The position numbers were made by a program, and so were the translations under genes. Below are positions 12,042 through 24,800 of a DNA stretch of 64,000 nucleotides, one piece after another; positions within the stretch are counted from its first letter, which is position 1; every line of letters begins with the position of its first letter. Under the pieces are notes generated by a model. That model was given only the letters and a program-made list of their open reading frames with translations. It was not told the DNA's origin and ran no database searches. Origin of the DNA: Schizophyllum amplum (Eukaryota > Basidiomycota > Agaricomycetes > Agaricales > Schizophyllaceae); assembly GCA_007026445.1 (NCBI GenBank), contig VDMD01000008.1, positions 620,001 through 684,000 of the forward strand. Direction: 5' to 3'.

Positions 12042-13510
12042 ATGGACGCTGGTAGCAAGGCGATCCCCGTACAAATCACCGAAGGTAAGCGCCACAAAAG
12101 AGGGCTACTCTTACGTGTTTGTAACGTCCATTTTGCAGATGAGGCTGCTGTGTACGACAGGCAAATAAGGTTGGCGGTGCTTCTATCGCCTCCGAGGGTT
12201 AGAGATTGACTATTCCATCGTCAGACTCTGGGGAATTGAAGCGCAGCAGCGGTGAGATTCTTTTGCATATGAGCTGAACCCATGGGCCTTCAGAGGCCCG
12301 GAGACTCGTGCTAACGTGCAGCCCACAGCATGCGAAATGCGAGTATTTTGGTCATAAACCTCAAGGGCGTCGCAACAGAGGCTATCAAAAACATTGTGCT
12401 GGCCGGTGTCGGAAAGCTTGTCATTGTCGACGCGGCACCCGTGGCAGAAGAAGACCTGGGCGCGTGCTTCTTCCTCAGAGACGAAGACGTTGGCAAAAAG
12501 GTCAGTGTTCGACTTCGGACAATACATGCGGACATATTGGGGCATATCCTCGGCTCACATGTCTGTTCCAGCGCGTCGAAGCTGCGAAAAGCAGAGTCGA
12601 GAGTCTCAACCCTCTGGTCACAGTGGAGACCATCTCAGACGGCTCGGTTCTCCACGGCACCGCCCTGGACGCACTGATTCAGACTGTGGATCTCGTCTGT
12701 ATAACGGATGCGTCGCGTGCTGAGCTTGTATGTGGCCACAGCTGTTCTTTGCCCCGATTTTGACCGACCTTCTCGGAAAGACCCGAGTGAATGAGGCTTG
12801 CAGACGTCTGAAGAAGCCTTTCTACGCCGGCGGCTCCTACGGTCTACTGGGCTATATCTTCTGCGACCTTCAGCAACACGACTTCATCTCGCCGTGAGTG
12901 GTTTTCGCTCAGCTAGTTCAATTTTATATACAGAAAATTTTATAGCGACCGCTCTGGAGCAAAGGACGTACCTCGTAGCGTCAAGGTTTCCGCAAACTAC
13001 CCCACTTTACAGGAGGCCCTGCAGCACAAATGGTCAACAATGACGAAGCGCCAAACGAAGGAAGTCAATCCCGCCATAGTGTTCTTGACCATCGGTGCGT
13101 ATGCTTCTCCTTTCTCATGCCCATATGACCCATGCTTGATGCAGCCTTGTGGGAATTTGAGGCACGGCAGGGCCGGCTTCCCTCCTCGATCACAGACGCC
13201 GAATCCCTCGAAAAAATCGCGAATGAGTTCATCAGTGTCGCGGGAGTGAACAAGAACGTCTTGACATGCATACCGCGCGATCTCGTCGAGTACGTCCATC
13301 CAGGTGCGATGTATACCCTTTCTCATCTTTAATAGGTCCCTCGCCACCACGGCGCCGCACGAGTTCTCCCCCATCTGCGCTGTGGTTGGAGGCATGCTGG
13401 GACAGGATATCCTCAAGAGTCTCGCTGCTCGCGAGGCGCCCATTGCCAACTTCTTCACGTTCGATGGTAATACAGGCTCCGGTACCGTCATTCGTATGAG
13501 CATGCCATAG
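12042..13510 (+). CDS. AOS1: SUMO-activating enzyme subunit 1 (Aos1/SAE1)
   Basis: Smaller half of the heterodimeric E1 that activates SUMO, paired with Uba2. Nine exons can be joined in frame: 12042-12084, 12139-12169, 12225-12251, 12329-12500, 12572-12727, 12781-12893, 12946-13094, 13145-13289 and 13336-13510, giving about 340 residues, the usual Aos1 length. The start reads MDAGSKAIPVQITEDEAAVY then DRQIRLWGIEAQQRMRNASI, the hallmark of ThiF/E1-like proteins of this branch. A nucleotide-binding-fold region follows (LKGVATEAIKNIVLAGVGKL, IVDAAPVAEEDLG.CFFL), and the C-terminus (ICAVVGGMLGQDILKSLAAR) matches the family's end. It has no catalytic cysteine domain, as expected for this subunit. 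Exons 2 and 3 are only 31 and 27 nt. Confidence 0.88.
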
Positions 13511-14191
13511 CCGCGCACTGCTAGGCTGTTCGTGCGGAAGTTCTGTTCTTCGCCAGACATGCTTCTGCAACTATCGCCGCCCCAAGGCTGCTCTTCTTTT
13601 GCGACCTCTCGTGGGGAATGTCTAGCCCACATTGTTTTACCTCGATAATACTAGGGACCCGTCTCTCAAGGTACGAGTTCACCATGGTACGATTTAGCTG
13701 GCGCCTCCGCAACAAGCTGCCTACTGCCCCCGAATTTCCTTCCTTCCTGGCCACATTTCCCCTGCTATGCGTGGTCCCGGGCCGCCCGACAATCCCCCGT
13801 GATCCTATACGTAAGAATTACTATTCTATCTTCTCCTTTTGCGGTGATGGGAGGGCCTGCTTTGCGACGCTCACGGGACCGTTGAACTGATGCTGCAGGC
13901 GCAAACTTTGCCGCGTTTGCCGACCAGCCCATTCAACGAGTCTAATCGCGTGAGGACACAAGACCACCGTGCCAGACCGCGCCCCGTGCCCGCACACTGA
14001 CTTGGTGGCAAGCCAGCTTGCGCGCGCAGGACCCAGTGGTAACGGGGCGCTAAATCCGTCGCCCATCGATATACCCTCACGTGGACAACAGCTAGATTTC
14101 TCACAGATGCGTACATCTTGTTCCCAAATACCACGGAGGATAGTGATGCCAAGTGAGTGTTTCCGCTATTGCCGTGCGTCTTGGTGGGCTC
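13511..14191. other. Intergenic region between the Aos1 and flavoprotein genes
   Basis: About 680 bases. The small frames present (for example 13681-13890) have no family character. It probably holds the Aos1 3' end and the flavoprotein promoter. An untranslated upstream exon for the flavoprotein cannot be excluded. Confidence 0.35.
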
Positions 14192-15961
14192 ATGGAGTCA
14201 GGTAACGAGCAATTGAGCTTCGACTGTGTTGTGATCGGGTCCGGTGAGTGCCGTGCCGTTTGTATTCGAGGGCGCGCACCAACGGGCTACCAGGTCATGC
14301 AGGTTCCTGCGCGGCACTGTCCGCGGTCCAGTTCGGTTGCAAAAAAGGCAGGTGGAGGTCCAGCGAGAACGAGGCGCCACATTGATCCTGTTCTCAGTCC
14401 TTGTGACGGACAAGTGCCCTCCGGAATGGGCAGGTGGGAATGGCCTGTTCACCGCTGGAACTATGCGCACCGCCCACGGAGGGTTGAAGGACTTGGCGCC
14501 GCTCGTATGCAACGCCCCACCTGAGATTATGGAGAAGATAGACCTGGACGCGTACTCTGCAGAGGAATTCCGCGCCGACATTGACCGGCTGGGGCAAGGT
14601 CAGGCGGACCCTCACCTTGTCGAGGCGGTAGTCCGCGGGTCCCGCGATGCTGTCCAGTGGCTCTCGCAGTCTGTCCGCGTCCCGTTCATACTCTCCTTCC
14701 ATCGCCAAGCATACGAGGTTGATGGAAGGAGGAAATTCTGGGGTGGCATGGCGTTGGCCGTCCAAGACGGTGGGAAAGGTTTAATCCGCGCGCACCACGA
14801 AAGACTCCGCGAAGCAGGCGTCGAGCTGCGGTACGAATCGGCGGCAGTTGAGCTGCTCACTGACGGGGACCGTGGCATTTCGGGCGTCGTTCTGCGGTCT
14901 AGGGACGGGACAGACGTACGAGTGTCCACCCCATCCGTCGTTTTGGCCTGCGGGGGATTCGAAGCCAGCCCTGATCTGCGCGCGAAGTATCTTGGGGAGC
15001 GCTGGGCGCATGCCAGGGTGCGTCTACCTGGAGTAGACAATAGCGCGGGCTCACATGGTCGGTTGCTGCTAGATTCGCGGCACGCCGTACAATACTGGCG
15101 ACGCCCTCGGACTCGCTGAGGGCGTGGGTGCAAAGTTGACAGGCGACTTTGCAGGCTGCCATAGCACGACGTGGGACGCGCATGCGAGCCTGAGTGCAGG
15201 TGACTTGGCCCTGACGAACGCATACACCAAGTCGGGGTATCCGCTGGGCATTATGGTCAACGCCCACGGCGAGCGGTTCGTGGACGAAGGAGAGGACTTT
15301 AGGAACTACACGTCAGTCATGTTCCTCCATTGCAGTGACGGCTCGCATTGACCAACCCAGGTACGCGAAGTTTGGCCGCGCCATTCTCGAGCAGCCAGAG
15401 AGCATAGCATTTCAGGTATTCGATGCGCGGATGACTCCCAAGCTCCGCCAGGAAGAATACGGCGACGATATCGTGCGAAAGGTCACGGCGAACAGCATTG
15501 AGGAGCTCGCAAATCAGCTCGTGGCGCAGGGCCTGAAGGACAAGCGCAAATTCGTCGAGACCGTGGAGACCTTCAACAAAGCCGTTCGGCTTCATCAGGC
15601 GGAACACCGCGAGCGTGCGCTGGACATCGCCGTCAAAGACGGGATGGCTACACAGTCATCGCAGATGTCACTATCTGTTCCGAAAACGAACTGGGCATCC
15701 GCGCTGGAGGTGCCGCCGTTCGTATCTGTCGCGGTGACTTGCGGGATCACCTTCACGTTCGGCGGGCTGGCTGTCGACCCGGAGACAAGCGGCGTCATGT
15801 CCAAGGCAGGCGCAGGTCCTATTCGCGGGCTCTTTGCCACTGGGGAGGCGGTAGGAGGGCTATTTTACAACAACTATCCAGGAGGGAGCGGACTCACTGC
15901 AGGCGCTGTCCTTGGACGTAAGGCTGGTCGGTATGCCGCGGAGAGAGCTAAGCTCGCCTAA
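14192..15961 (+). CDS. FAD-dependent dehydrogenase/fumarate reductase-type flavoprotein (TcuA/CobZ-like)
   Basis: Single-domain member of the fumarate reductase/succinate dehydrogenase flavoprotein superfamily, closest by motif to tricarballylate dehydrogenase TcuA/CobZ. The N-terminal FAD-binding fold reads FDCVVIGSGS.AALSAVQFG, followed by EWAGGNGLFTAGTMR and the second motif VVLACGGFEASPDLRAKYLG. RGTPYNTGDALGLAEGVGA and the C-terminal FAD site GLFATGEAVGG.FYNNYPGGSG complete the pattern. Joined exons are about 14192-14244, 14295-14347, 14398-15017, 15073-15311 and 15361-15961. The intron at 14348-14397 starts with GC instead of GT; only that splice keeps the conserved reading CKKVLVTDKCPPEW. 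No TcuB-type electron-transfer partner is adjacent. The substrate is unknown; 3-ketosteroid dehydrogenase-like activity is the main alternative. Confidence 0.8.
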
Positions 15962-16814
15962 GGGTGTCGTCTTGCTTGACAAATGGAAGAAAAAAACACT
16001 AAAGCTGTAATATTTTCACGTCCTGGGCTTGAGTGACTTGAAGTTTGAAAGTGAATGCTAAGCAAGTCCCATCCCTGTCAATATACTAGGAGAGACCCGT
16101 GTTTACAAACCCGAGTGTCTTCAAAGACTTTCTATCTCCATTCCGTTGCCTGTAGTAAGTCCTTGAGAGGCGTGGTTTGGCCACACGCGTGGCACGCATC
16201 CAACCCGGTGCATGTGCGAATTAAACTGCGAAGGGATCGTAAGGCAAGAACGGTCCAACGGTATCGACTTGCTACGTCGTCGTGCAATTAAAGGTATGAT
16301 GCAGGCCTGTGGCGCTCGCGTCGACCCGCGACACGCCAAGTCCAAGGTTGCGTTGTTAAGAGAGGTCACCGGACGGTTGAGGGTCGTATGTCACGCAAAT
16401 GTCACACGCTTTTCGTCTCAGAAAGGCAACTTTCGAAATCTGTCAAAGCGCGGCAGCTCGGCAAAAAGGGCCTCCTTGCTTATAGAAGGGATGACTCCGT
16501 TGCCTGTCGCGCGTACGCTGTGCTTTCGGTTTACTTAACGCTTGAACGGTAGGTGTTAAATACGGATACTAATATTAGTCGGAGGCGCCGCGGCGCCACC
16601 CAGCAACCACCCACGGGCCACCACTGCCAGGTTGCTTTTTGGCAGCACGTGCGCGTGTGGACTAACGCGTGATCCGGCATATGCCGCTATGTCGATCAGG
16701 CTGAGGCTCTCGAACTTACTGCATACCATCTGCCTTGGAGAATTCTGCATCGTGGTGCGTCGAGTGCTATATATCTGAGTATTTATATACATCTGCTGAC
16801 ACTCGCGCCTTCAG
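15962..16814. other. Intergenic region between the flavoprotein and F-box genes
   Basis: About 850 bases, AT-richer than the genes on either side, with a TATA-rich segment immediately before the F-box start. Short frames at 16055-16538 do not look coding. Confidence 0.4.
16767..16790 (+). promoter_or_regulatory. TATA-box candidates of the F-box gene
   Basis: Two TATA-like runs (CTATATATC at 16767-16775 and TTTATATAC at 16782-16790) sit 25-48 bases upstream of the ATG at 16815, the expected place for a core promoter with a very short leader. Confidence 0.45.
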
Positions 16815-18309
16815 ATGACGCAGGATCACCTTGACCGGCTGTCGAGGACAATATCCGCTGCAGAAATGGACGGCCACCGCGAGGGCTTCGTCCCGTCCTT
16901 CGAGCAGGCGGCGAGTATCAGGGACGCTATACCCCCTCTAGAGACTCAGCTTGGCGAGTTTAACGCCGAAATCGCGCGCTTGTGCGCGCTCCGCGACCAG
17001 GTGTCGACCGAACTGGCGGTCAAGCGCTCCCTCATCGCACCCGTGCGCCGGCTCCCCAATGAACTTCTTTCCGACATCTTCGTCCATGTGTATCACTCTG
17101 CTCCTTCAGCCAAATCGCTTGAACGAGAAGACAAAGACTATGCCAGTCAACTCATTGCGTCCACCGTCGCATGCGTGTGCGTTACTTGGCGCGCTGTCGC
17201 GCTCGGGACCCCTCAGCTGTGGTCGAATATCGTCATCGGCATTGGCACCCGCCATGCTGATGCGTATGTCGATGCCTGCATCCTGTATTCCGGCCACCAC
17301 GACCTGGATCCGCTGTCATTCGGATTATTACCTGCCTGCGCTTCTCATACGCGTTCTCCCTCACGCGTCGCGGTTGCGCTCCATCGATTTGACTGGGTTC
17401 ATCGAGGTCTACCAGTCGCAACCATCGCACATCTGCTTCCCTGGACTGCGCTGTGCCGCTTTCTATGTGAACGGACACGAGGACATCCAGCGAATAGATC
17501 CATTCCATTTCCTCTCCGATGCCCCTCAACTTCGGGAAGTGAATATACAGATGTCACTGCAGTCCAAAGCCCGTGCTGTCCGTCTTCCCATGTCTTGGAA
17601 GCTCACTCACTTGGGCTTCTCCTTGGGCTGGGTGTGCACCCCGCTGGATCTTCTTCCTACTGTCGCCCAATACGCGACGACACTGCATTCTTTCAGCTGC
17701 AACACGGAGAAACTAGACACGAAATCCATGCACCCAATCGACTTGCCTGCCTTGAATCGCATCAACATCGAGCGCGATGCGCACGCATTGCTCAAATTCA
17801 TCAGCGCGCCCAATTTACAAGAGATCAGGCTGACTACTACGCGACACGGGGATCCATTTGCGTCTCTGTTGGCGTTCTTGTCATCTCCAAAGGCACCCGT
17901 CGCCACGTTACGCTATCTCAAGCTCGACAAGATATCACACAATTTCAGAGAACAGACCACCCGGGAGCTCCTTCACTGTCTCGAGAGGATGCACGATTTG
18001 CGCGGGTTGACCATTTCCGCCGACCCCGATTTCTATGAAAGACGTTCGTCTAGGGATATGTACGTCCCTCCGTGCTTCTGGGAGGGCCTCACTGTGCGCG
18101 ATGGCGAGACACCGATCCTACCGAATCTGTCCCTCTTTAGGGTGTTCTTTGGTGGCGTTCCACTCGTGGGCGAGGCGCATGAACTTCAGCGACGACCGCT
18201 GAGGGCTATGCTTCATTCTCGGGAGACAGCTCGAGTCATTCAGGGCAGGAGGGTGGTCGCACTCGAGCGGGTTGAAGTGTTAGACGAAGAAGATATCTCA
18301 ACTGTGTGA
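16815..18309 (+). CDS. F-box protein with N-terminal coiled coil; contains a frame break
   Basis: Substrate-recognition subunit of an SCF ubiquitin ligase by family. The N-terminal frame starts at 16815 and carries a heptad-rich helix (IRDAIPPLETQLGEFNAEIA, LRDQVSTELAVKRSLIAPVR) leading directly into an F-box (RRLPNELLSDIFVHVYH ... VCVTWRAVALGTPQLWSNIV), the common basidiomycete design. From about 17310 the coding signal moves to the neighbouring frame, which continues with leucine-rich-repeat-like segments (LPALLIRVLPHASRLRSIDL; LPALNRINIERDAHALLKFI; LRYLKLDKISHNFREQTTRE) and ends DEEDISTV with a stop at 18307-18309. No intron explains the switch, so a one-base insertion (or two-base loss) lies near 17305-17340. 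Target unknown. As sequenced, the uncorrected frame stops about 400 codons in. Confidence 0.7.
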
Positions 18310-18868
18310 ATTCACCAGGCAAGGGCCCGGGCGTGGCCGTGAGAGAGGGACGTAGGCTAGAGGGGGGTTTTCCCCCGCTTATAGTGATAGGTGTTTCTCT
18401 GTATCATGGATTCTCATGTACAAAGTCCAAGGTATTGTGGTTCCAGCTTCCGAGGTTGTATGTACTCCCTTCAACAAGCATCTGCGCCTCGATGCTTCAT
18501 CGTTTGGTCGCGGCAACCTCTTCGACAGTGTCGACCTCCATTCGAAAGCTCTGAGACGTATGCAAGGGACTTTTCACCAAGAAGTAAGTCATGCTGGGCC
18601 GTGCAATCATGCTGAGGAAGTAGTGAGAAGGCAAGGAATTGAAGTTCGAATCCAGGCACCCCGACACGTGTGCGCACTGATTACCGGGCGTTTGATCGGA
18701 CCGGTGGGATGCGCCGCGCGAGCGACCGTGCTCGGTGACAGCACCAACGTCAACATTTCATCTGGCTCAGCAGCCGCGCCGCTCCTTGTCCTCTCCCACA
18801 TTGTGCTGTTGTGAATAGCATACCCTCAAGCTCACGCTCTTTGACCCGCAAACACCAAACAGCCCGCC
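18310..18868. other. Intergenic region between the F-box and PLD genes
   Basis: About 560 bases with no supported gene. It holds the F-box 3' end and the phospholipase D promoter. The phrase GTTCGAATCC near 18643 resembles part of a tRNA T-arm, but its flanks do not pair. Confidence 0.35.
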
Positions 18869-21800
18869 ATGTCGACGCTCGCAACCGTCGTTCACGCGGC
18901 GGCTCACGACACCCAGTCACCGGACCAGGAAGAGCATCTGCCGTCATCGGAATCACAACCTCATGAGCGTCCATCGCAAAGCCAGAGCCGTCCCACGACA
19001 TCGCGTCGGCCGTCCGGAGACTACCCATCTCCAGCTGCCTCCGTAGGCGGCCAACACAAGCCGCGCGCGCCGATTCACCTCAGGAACGCGTCGACCTCCA
19101 CCCCGTCTATGCGCACGGGTCCTCCACGATCTCTGTCGTACGCGTACTCTCCAGGCGCCACTCCAGCCGCCTCGCGCTCCAACAGCAAACACGAGAACGC
19201 TGACTTCATGATGTCGGCAAACGAGCATGGCGAACAGTTTCCCTTCAGTAACTCGGAATTCAGGAGTGCGCTGGAAGGCAACTGGAAGGAGGGACAGAAG
19301 GGAAAGAAGCGCGATAGCAGAACCATCGACGAGCCGTGGAATCCCAAACGCTGGTTCCAGGAGTCTCCGAGGGAAGAGAAGCAAGGCTTCGAGTTCACCG
19401 GAGCAGATACCCCAACCCAAGGACCCAATACCACCGATGGTCACGAAGGACCTCACACAGGCGCCCCTCCCACTCCAGTCGCCGCTCCCAGAGTTCCATC
19501 CAATCTCCGCCGTGTCAGCTCGGTTCCCGACTCCAGTGTGCGGGCCAGCCGTCCCGGACATGCCAAGTGGAAGCGTCTACGATCCCTCATACCCCATGTC
19601 GTGGAGAAGGAGCAGCCTGTCTCGGGCAAGGTTGCCGTCTCCCCAAATGCCGTGAACATCACGGACGAACTCATGACGGGTGGTCTGTCCGCACTCATGC
19701 TTGCCTTATGGTTCGAGCGTAACGACAAGGACCAGCGTCGCATACCCATCCTCTTTCACCGACTCCGCATCCGCGTCAGCGACAGCATCCACCCTCTTCA
19801 TGGTCACAAAAGCGTCTTCCGAATCGAGTGCGAGTACGCTAATGGTGCGGCCCGATGGGTAGTATACCGTCAGCTTCGAGACTTCATATCGTTGCACGGA
19901 AGCTACTCGATCTCACATATCTACAACAGAGATATCGAGAAACTACCCGAATTCCCGCGTACAAGTAAGCAGCGTGCTCGCTTGTGGCGACGATTATCCT
20001 GACATATTTTAGGCCTGCCATATTTCAAGTTCCTGCGGAAAGAGGGAAACGAAATTTCGCAGTCAGACTTCGCTCGACTCCAGAGAGAGGCGTTGGAGAC
20101 TTACCTCATTGACCTCATTCGAGCTGTCGTGAGTTGCACCCGAATCCTTGGCAGATTCACCGTCTCAAAGCCTTCGTAGATGTTCCACCCCGAGACAAAC
20201 CGCCTCGCCGGTTTCCTGGAGATCAGTGCACTGTCGATAGCCCTTGCACAGTCGGGCGGCGCGCAGTACAAGGCAGGATATCTGCAAATCGAGTCTTCCA
20301 GCTCCAGAGGTGGCTTTGGTCGCAAAGGAGCGAGCTATCGCGAGAAGAAAGAAACTCGATGGTGCGCGGTGCGCGAGAGCTATCTTGTCGCGCTCGAGGA
20401 ACCGGGAGAGGTAAATTTATATATATGTCTGTCGTTGTGTCTGCTCACCGCCCCTGTCAGCTCAACGTGTGGGACGTATTCATGCTCGACAGCGACTTCG
20501 TCATCGAGCGACCGAAGCGGTACTATCGCCAGGGCTTCAACCTCCTACACCCCGAGACAGCGAGTGAGCACCGCCCGAAGGCCTCATCGGAGCACGTCGG
20601 TTCCGTACGCTCGCGTCTCTCCAAGGTGTTCCACCCTAGGACCAAAAGCCACCCTGAACTGGGCGAAGGCCGCCGCTCCAGCGTCTCGTCGGACTCGTCT
20701 TCGTCGTCCAGCTCGAACTCGTCCATGGCGTCGGACAACCGCGAAGCCATGCTCGACCCCTCGACGAATACCAACCCGTTGACTGCCGGCCCCGACGACG
20801 AGCATGAGAACTTTACGGAGGATAATAAGATCAAGTGGGACCCGCAGCACGAGCGCAAGAAGAAGAAGGAGGGCGAGGTGTCGAAGCATACATTCTACAT
20901 CATCAACTCCCAGATGCGACTGAAGCTGTATGCGAAGAATGAGGTGGGTGGATCTTCTACTTGTGCGAAGGATCGGACATGCTCACAGCTGTAACAGCGT
21001 CAGATGCTTCAGTGGATCACCGCTCTCGAGAAGGTGGCTGCGACATCCCACTACACGGGCGGGAACAGATTCGACAGCTTCGCACCCATTCGCTTGAACG
21101 TCGCTGCACAGTGGCTTGTCGATGGAGTAAGCCTTTCGCCAGGATGCGTCCCTCAAAACTGATCGTGCATCCAGCGCGACTACTTCTGGAACCTGTCTCG
21201 TGCGATCCTCATGGCGAGGGAGACTATCTACATTCACGACTGGTGGATCTCACCAGGTGCGTCATCAGCCAGCGGCCAATGCCTTTGAACTGACAAGAGG
21301 GGCAAAAGAGCTGCAAATGCGCAGGCCAAACAAGGAGAGATACCGCCTTGATAGCCTCTTGCAGAGAAAAGCGCGAGAGGGTGTCAAGATCTATATCATT
21401 GTATAGTACGTGGCTTTCTTCGCTGTTGTAATAATGCCTGATATCTTTCCAGTCAGGAAGTGTCGAACAGGACAACACCGACAGACAGCAAGTACGTGTA
21501 GTTAGTCGACTGCCGTATAAATTAGCTAATCGGTACACCCAAGCTACGCGAAGCAGCGGCTGACGTCTCTTCATCCGAATATCCTCGTCCAACGGTCGCC
21601 GTCACACTTCCAAACGGGCACATTTTACTGGGCTCATGTACGTGCAATACTCGTTTCGACCAGGTCGAGTTGTACTAACAGTAATTCACAGCATGAGAAG
21701 CTGTGCGTTATTGACCGTGCCATCGCATTCATGGGCGGCCTGGATCTATGTTTTGGTCGATGGGACACGGCCCAGCACGTCGTCGTGGACGATCCCAACG

Positions 21801-24800
21801 TGGACGCCGAAGAGTCGACCATCTGGCCTGGTAAGGCGTTGCGCTTTGCCTTTATCATATGCTCATTTGTGCGCACAGGCAAGGACTACAGCAACCCTCG
21901 CGTGCAAGACTTCCATACCCTCAACAAGCCGGAGGAAGACATGTATGATCGGTCGAAGGTCCCTCGCATGCCGTGGCACGACGTCGCAATGCAAATTGTG
22001 GGCCAGCCCGCGCGGGATCTGGCGCGGCATTTCGTGCAGAGGTGAGCCGGCGATTCATGCCAGGCTTTTGCAATTGCTGATCCAGCCACCCACAGGTGGA
22101 ATTTCCTCTTGCGTATCAAGGTATGCAGACAGGCGTCTCCGCCTGGTGGTCTTTGCTCACCCTTGGACAGAATCATTCCAGGGTCATGCCCTTCCTCTTG
22201 CCGCCTCCCGAGTTCAAGCCCGGAGAGCTTACTGAGATGGGCTTGACTGGCACTTGCGAGATGCAGATTTGCAGATCTGCAGGCCCGTGGTCCATGGGCA
22301 CGCCGAATCGCATCGAACAGTCCATTCAGAATGCCTATCTCAAAGGTGCGCACCAACAGCTCGACCGCGCGCACGACTACTCACTCCATGTTCAGCCATC
22401 CAGCTATCGGAGCACTTTGTGTACATCGAGAACCAGTTCTTCATCACCTCGTCAGTAATCCCCGTGTGAGGTGTCCGAGCGTTCGCTCACCTATGCGTTA
22501 GCACAATGGTCGGAGATGTGAAGATGAGAATCGGATTGGCGATGCGCTGGTGCACCGTATCATACGCGCGCACCGGGAAGGCACGCCGTGGAAGTGCTGC
22601 ATTATGATCCCGCTTCTCCCAGGGTTCACCTTCCCGGTAGATCATAGCGATGGGAGTGCGGTGAGTTGCATGCTTTTGATGGACAAGGGGGAAATCTGGC
22701 ACTGATTTAAAAACATTCAGATCCGCATTATTCTTGAGTGCCAGAACGCACCATCTCACGCGGACCGAACTCAATCTACTCTCGCTTGAGGAAGGAAGGA
22801 ATAGACGTACGTTATGCTCTGGTGCCACTCTTGCTGATCACTGACAATGCTTGTTAGCCTGATGACTATATCACCGTATTCTCGCTGCGCAACTGGGGTA
22901 AACTCAAGGGCAATATCCTGACTACCGAGGAGGTGCGCTAGGGATTACGATAACGCGTCAGGAGTACTGACGTGGGCGTCAGGTCTACATCCACGGGAAG
23001 GTCTGCATAGTCGACGACCGCCTGGCTATCATTGGAAGCGCGAACATCAATGAGCGCTCGCAGCGTGGTGACAGGGACTCTGAGATAGCCGCCGTCATTC
23101 GCGACACGGATCTCATGGATGGGTAAGTGTCGTTTATTGCCACCTTTGTTCTCTCGGACGCCGAGCTTTCATTCTGTTTTCCAGCACCATGGCCGGCAAG
23201 CCGTTCAAGGTCGGCCGCTTCGCACACACCCTGCGTGTGCGCCTCATGCGTGAGCATGTTGGCGTGGACGTCGACAGCATGGAGGAGGACGATCTCATGA
23301 CGCACGACCCGGTACACAAATCGTACGAGCAGGAGCCGTGGGACCCTGAGGATGAGCAGATGCATGGTGCGGACAAGGTGACGAAGCCGACGAAGCGGAC
23401 GCCTGGGACGAATCTCGCGCATACGACTATGGACGGGATGCAGAACAGTCAGAATTTTTGCTTCCTTTTTTATTTATTCTTGGCTGACTTATGGACAGTG
23501 GCTCACGGCACTGCGGAGGCCGCAGCGCACACAGCAAGGAAGGCGGTACGAAAGATGGGGCTCAAGCAGCAGGTTAATCTAAACGACGCGCCGACGACGG
23601 AGGAGCGCCAGACGTTCACGCGTGACGGCGAGAAAGTGCCGGGCTTCGCGAGCTCCGTGGTGCCGACGTTGGAGGAGAAAGTCGTCATGGAGCGCCTGCC
23701 GGAGGCGGAGGCCGCCCTTGATGGGGATAGACCTAATGGCGACGCGCAGGACAAGGACGACTCCCTAGACGACGGGTCGTCGACGCCCAAGCCCGCGGAT
23801 CGCACGCCGGTCAATGGGTCCGCCGTCAACGGCACTACAGCCGATGGATCCCCGGACAAAGCCACCGCTGAGAAGGGCGGTCCTAATGTGGACGACCCTG
23901 GCCTTCGTGCGGAGGACGGCACGCTCTTCGGAGCCCCCGCGGATGCGTCGCGCTCGCTGGGAACGGACGATCAGCCGCCGCATGGGCGGTCCGGCGTGAA
24001 CGACGCGAGCGAGGACGAGGAAGCTGCGCCTGCAGCGCGCGCAGCGATCCGGCGGCACATGGCGGCGAAGGGCGCGAGCTCGAAGACGTGGACGATGCCG
24101 ACGCCGCGACCGAAGGTCGACCCGGAGGGCTTCGAGGACCCCGTGTGCGACGAGTTTTGGAAGGGCGTGTGGCTGGCTAGTGCGGCGCATAATGTGAGTG
24201 GTGCGTTCATGTTGGTGGCTTGCGCTGACCTGTCGGTTGCTTTGTAGACGGAGATTTTCCGTAAAGTGTTCCACGCGATCCCGGACGACATGGTGACATC
24301 GTGGAAGCAGTACAAGGACTTCGTGGTGCACCACGAGCGGATGAACAAGCCGCTGCGCGACAGCGACTCGCCGGAGCCCGTCGGGCGAGCGCCATCGGAG
24401 ACCGCGGACGAAGGCGCTCCGGGTAAGCAGGGCGATACCGCCGATCCGACGGTCGACGAGAGCAATGTGGCGGACGATGCGACGGGGATGAGCTCGCCGC
24501 ACGTGTCGACGGATGGGGATCAGGGGACGTCTAGCAAGGACGGGTCGCCGAACAAAGACGGTTCGACGCACGGTGCAAGCAAGGAAGGCGCGCCGAGGCC
24601 GAGGCGGCCGACGAGGGGAGCGGAACCTTTCGAGAGGTGGGAGCGCGACGAAATGGAAAGGTTATTGGGAGAGCTGAATGGTCATCTTGGTGAGTCAGTC
24701 CGTGACTTGCTGCTGATGTGGCTAACACATGCGGGTACAGTATTTTATCCCACGCGCTTCCTCGAGGCGGAGGATGCGGCGAACAACTTCCTGTTCAACG

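Noticed and set aside
17300..17410. A possible intron (GT at 17307, AG at 17405) to explain the F-box frame change
   Set aside because: Removing it produces the wrong frame downstream and deletes well-conserved leucine-rich sequence.
18600..18680. GTTCGAATCC resembling a tRNA T-arm (B box)
   Set aside because: The flanking bases do not pair into a T-stem, no matching A box lies at the right distance, and the acceptor ends do not pair.
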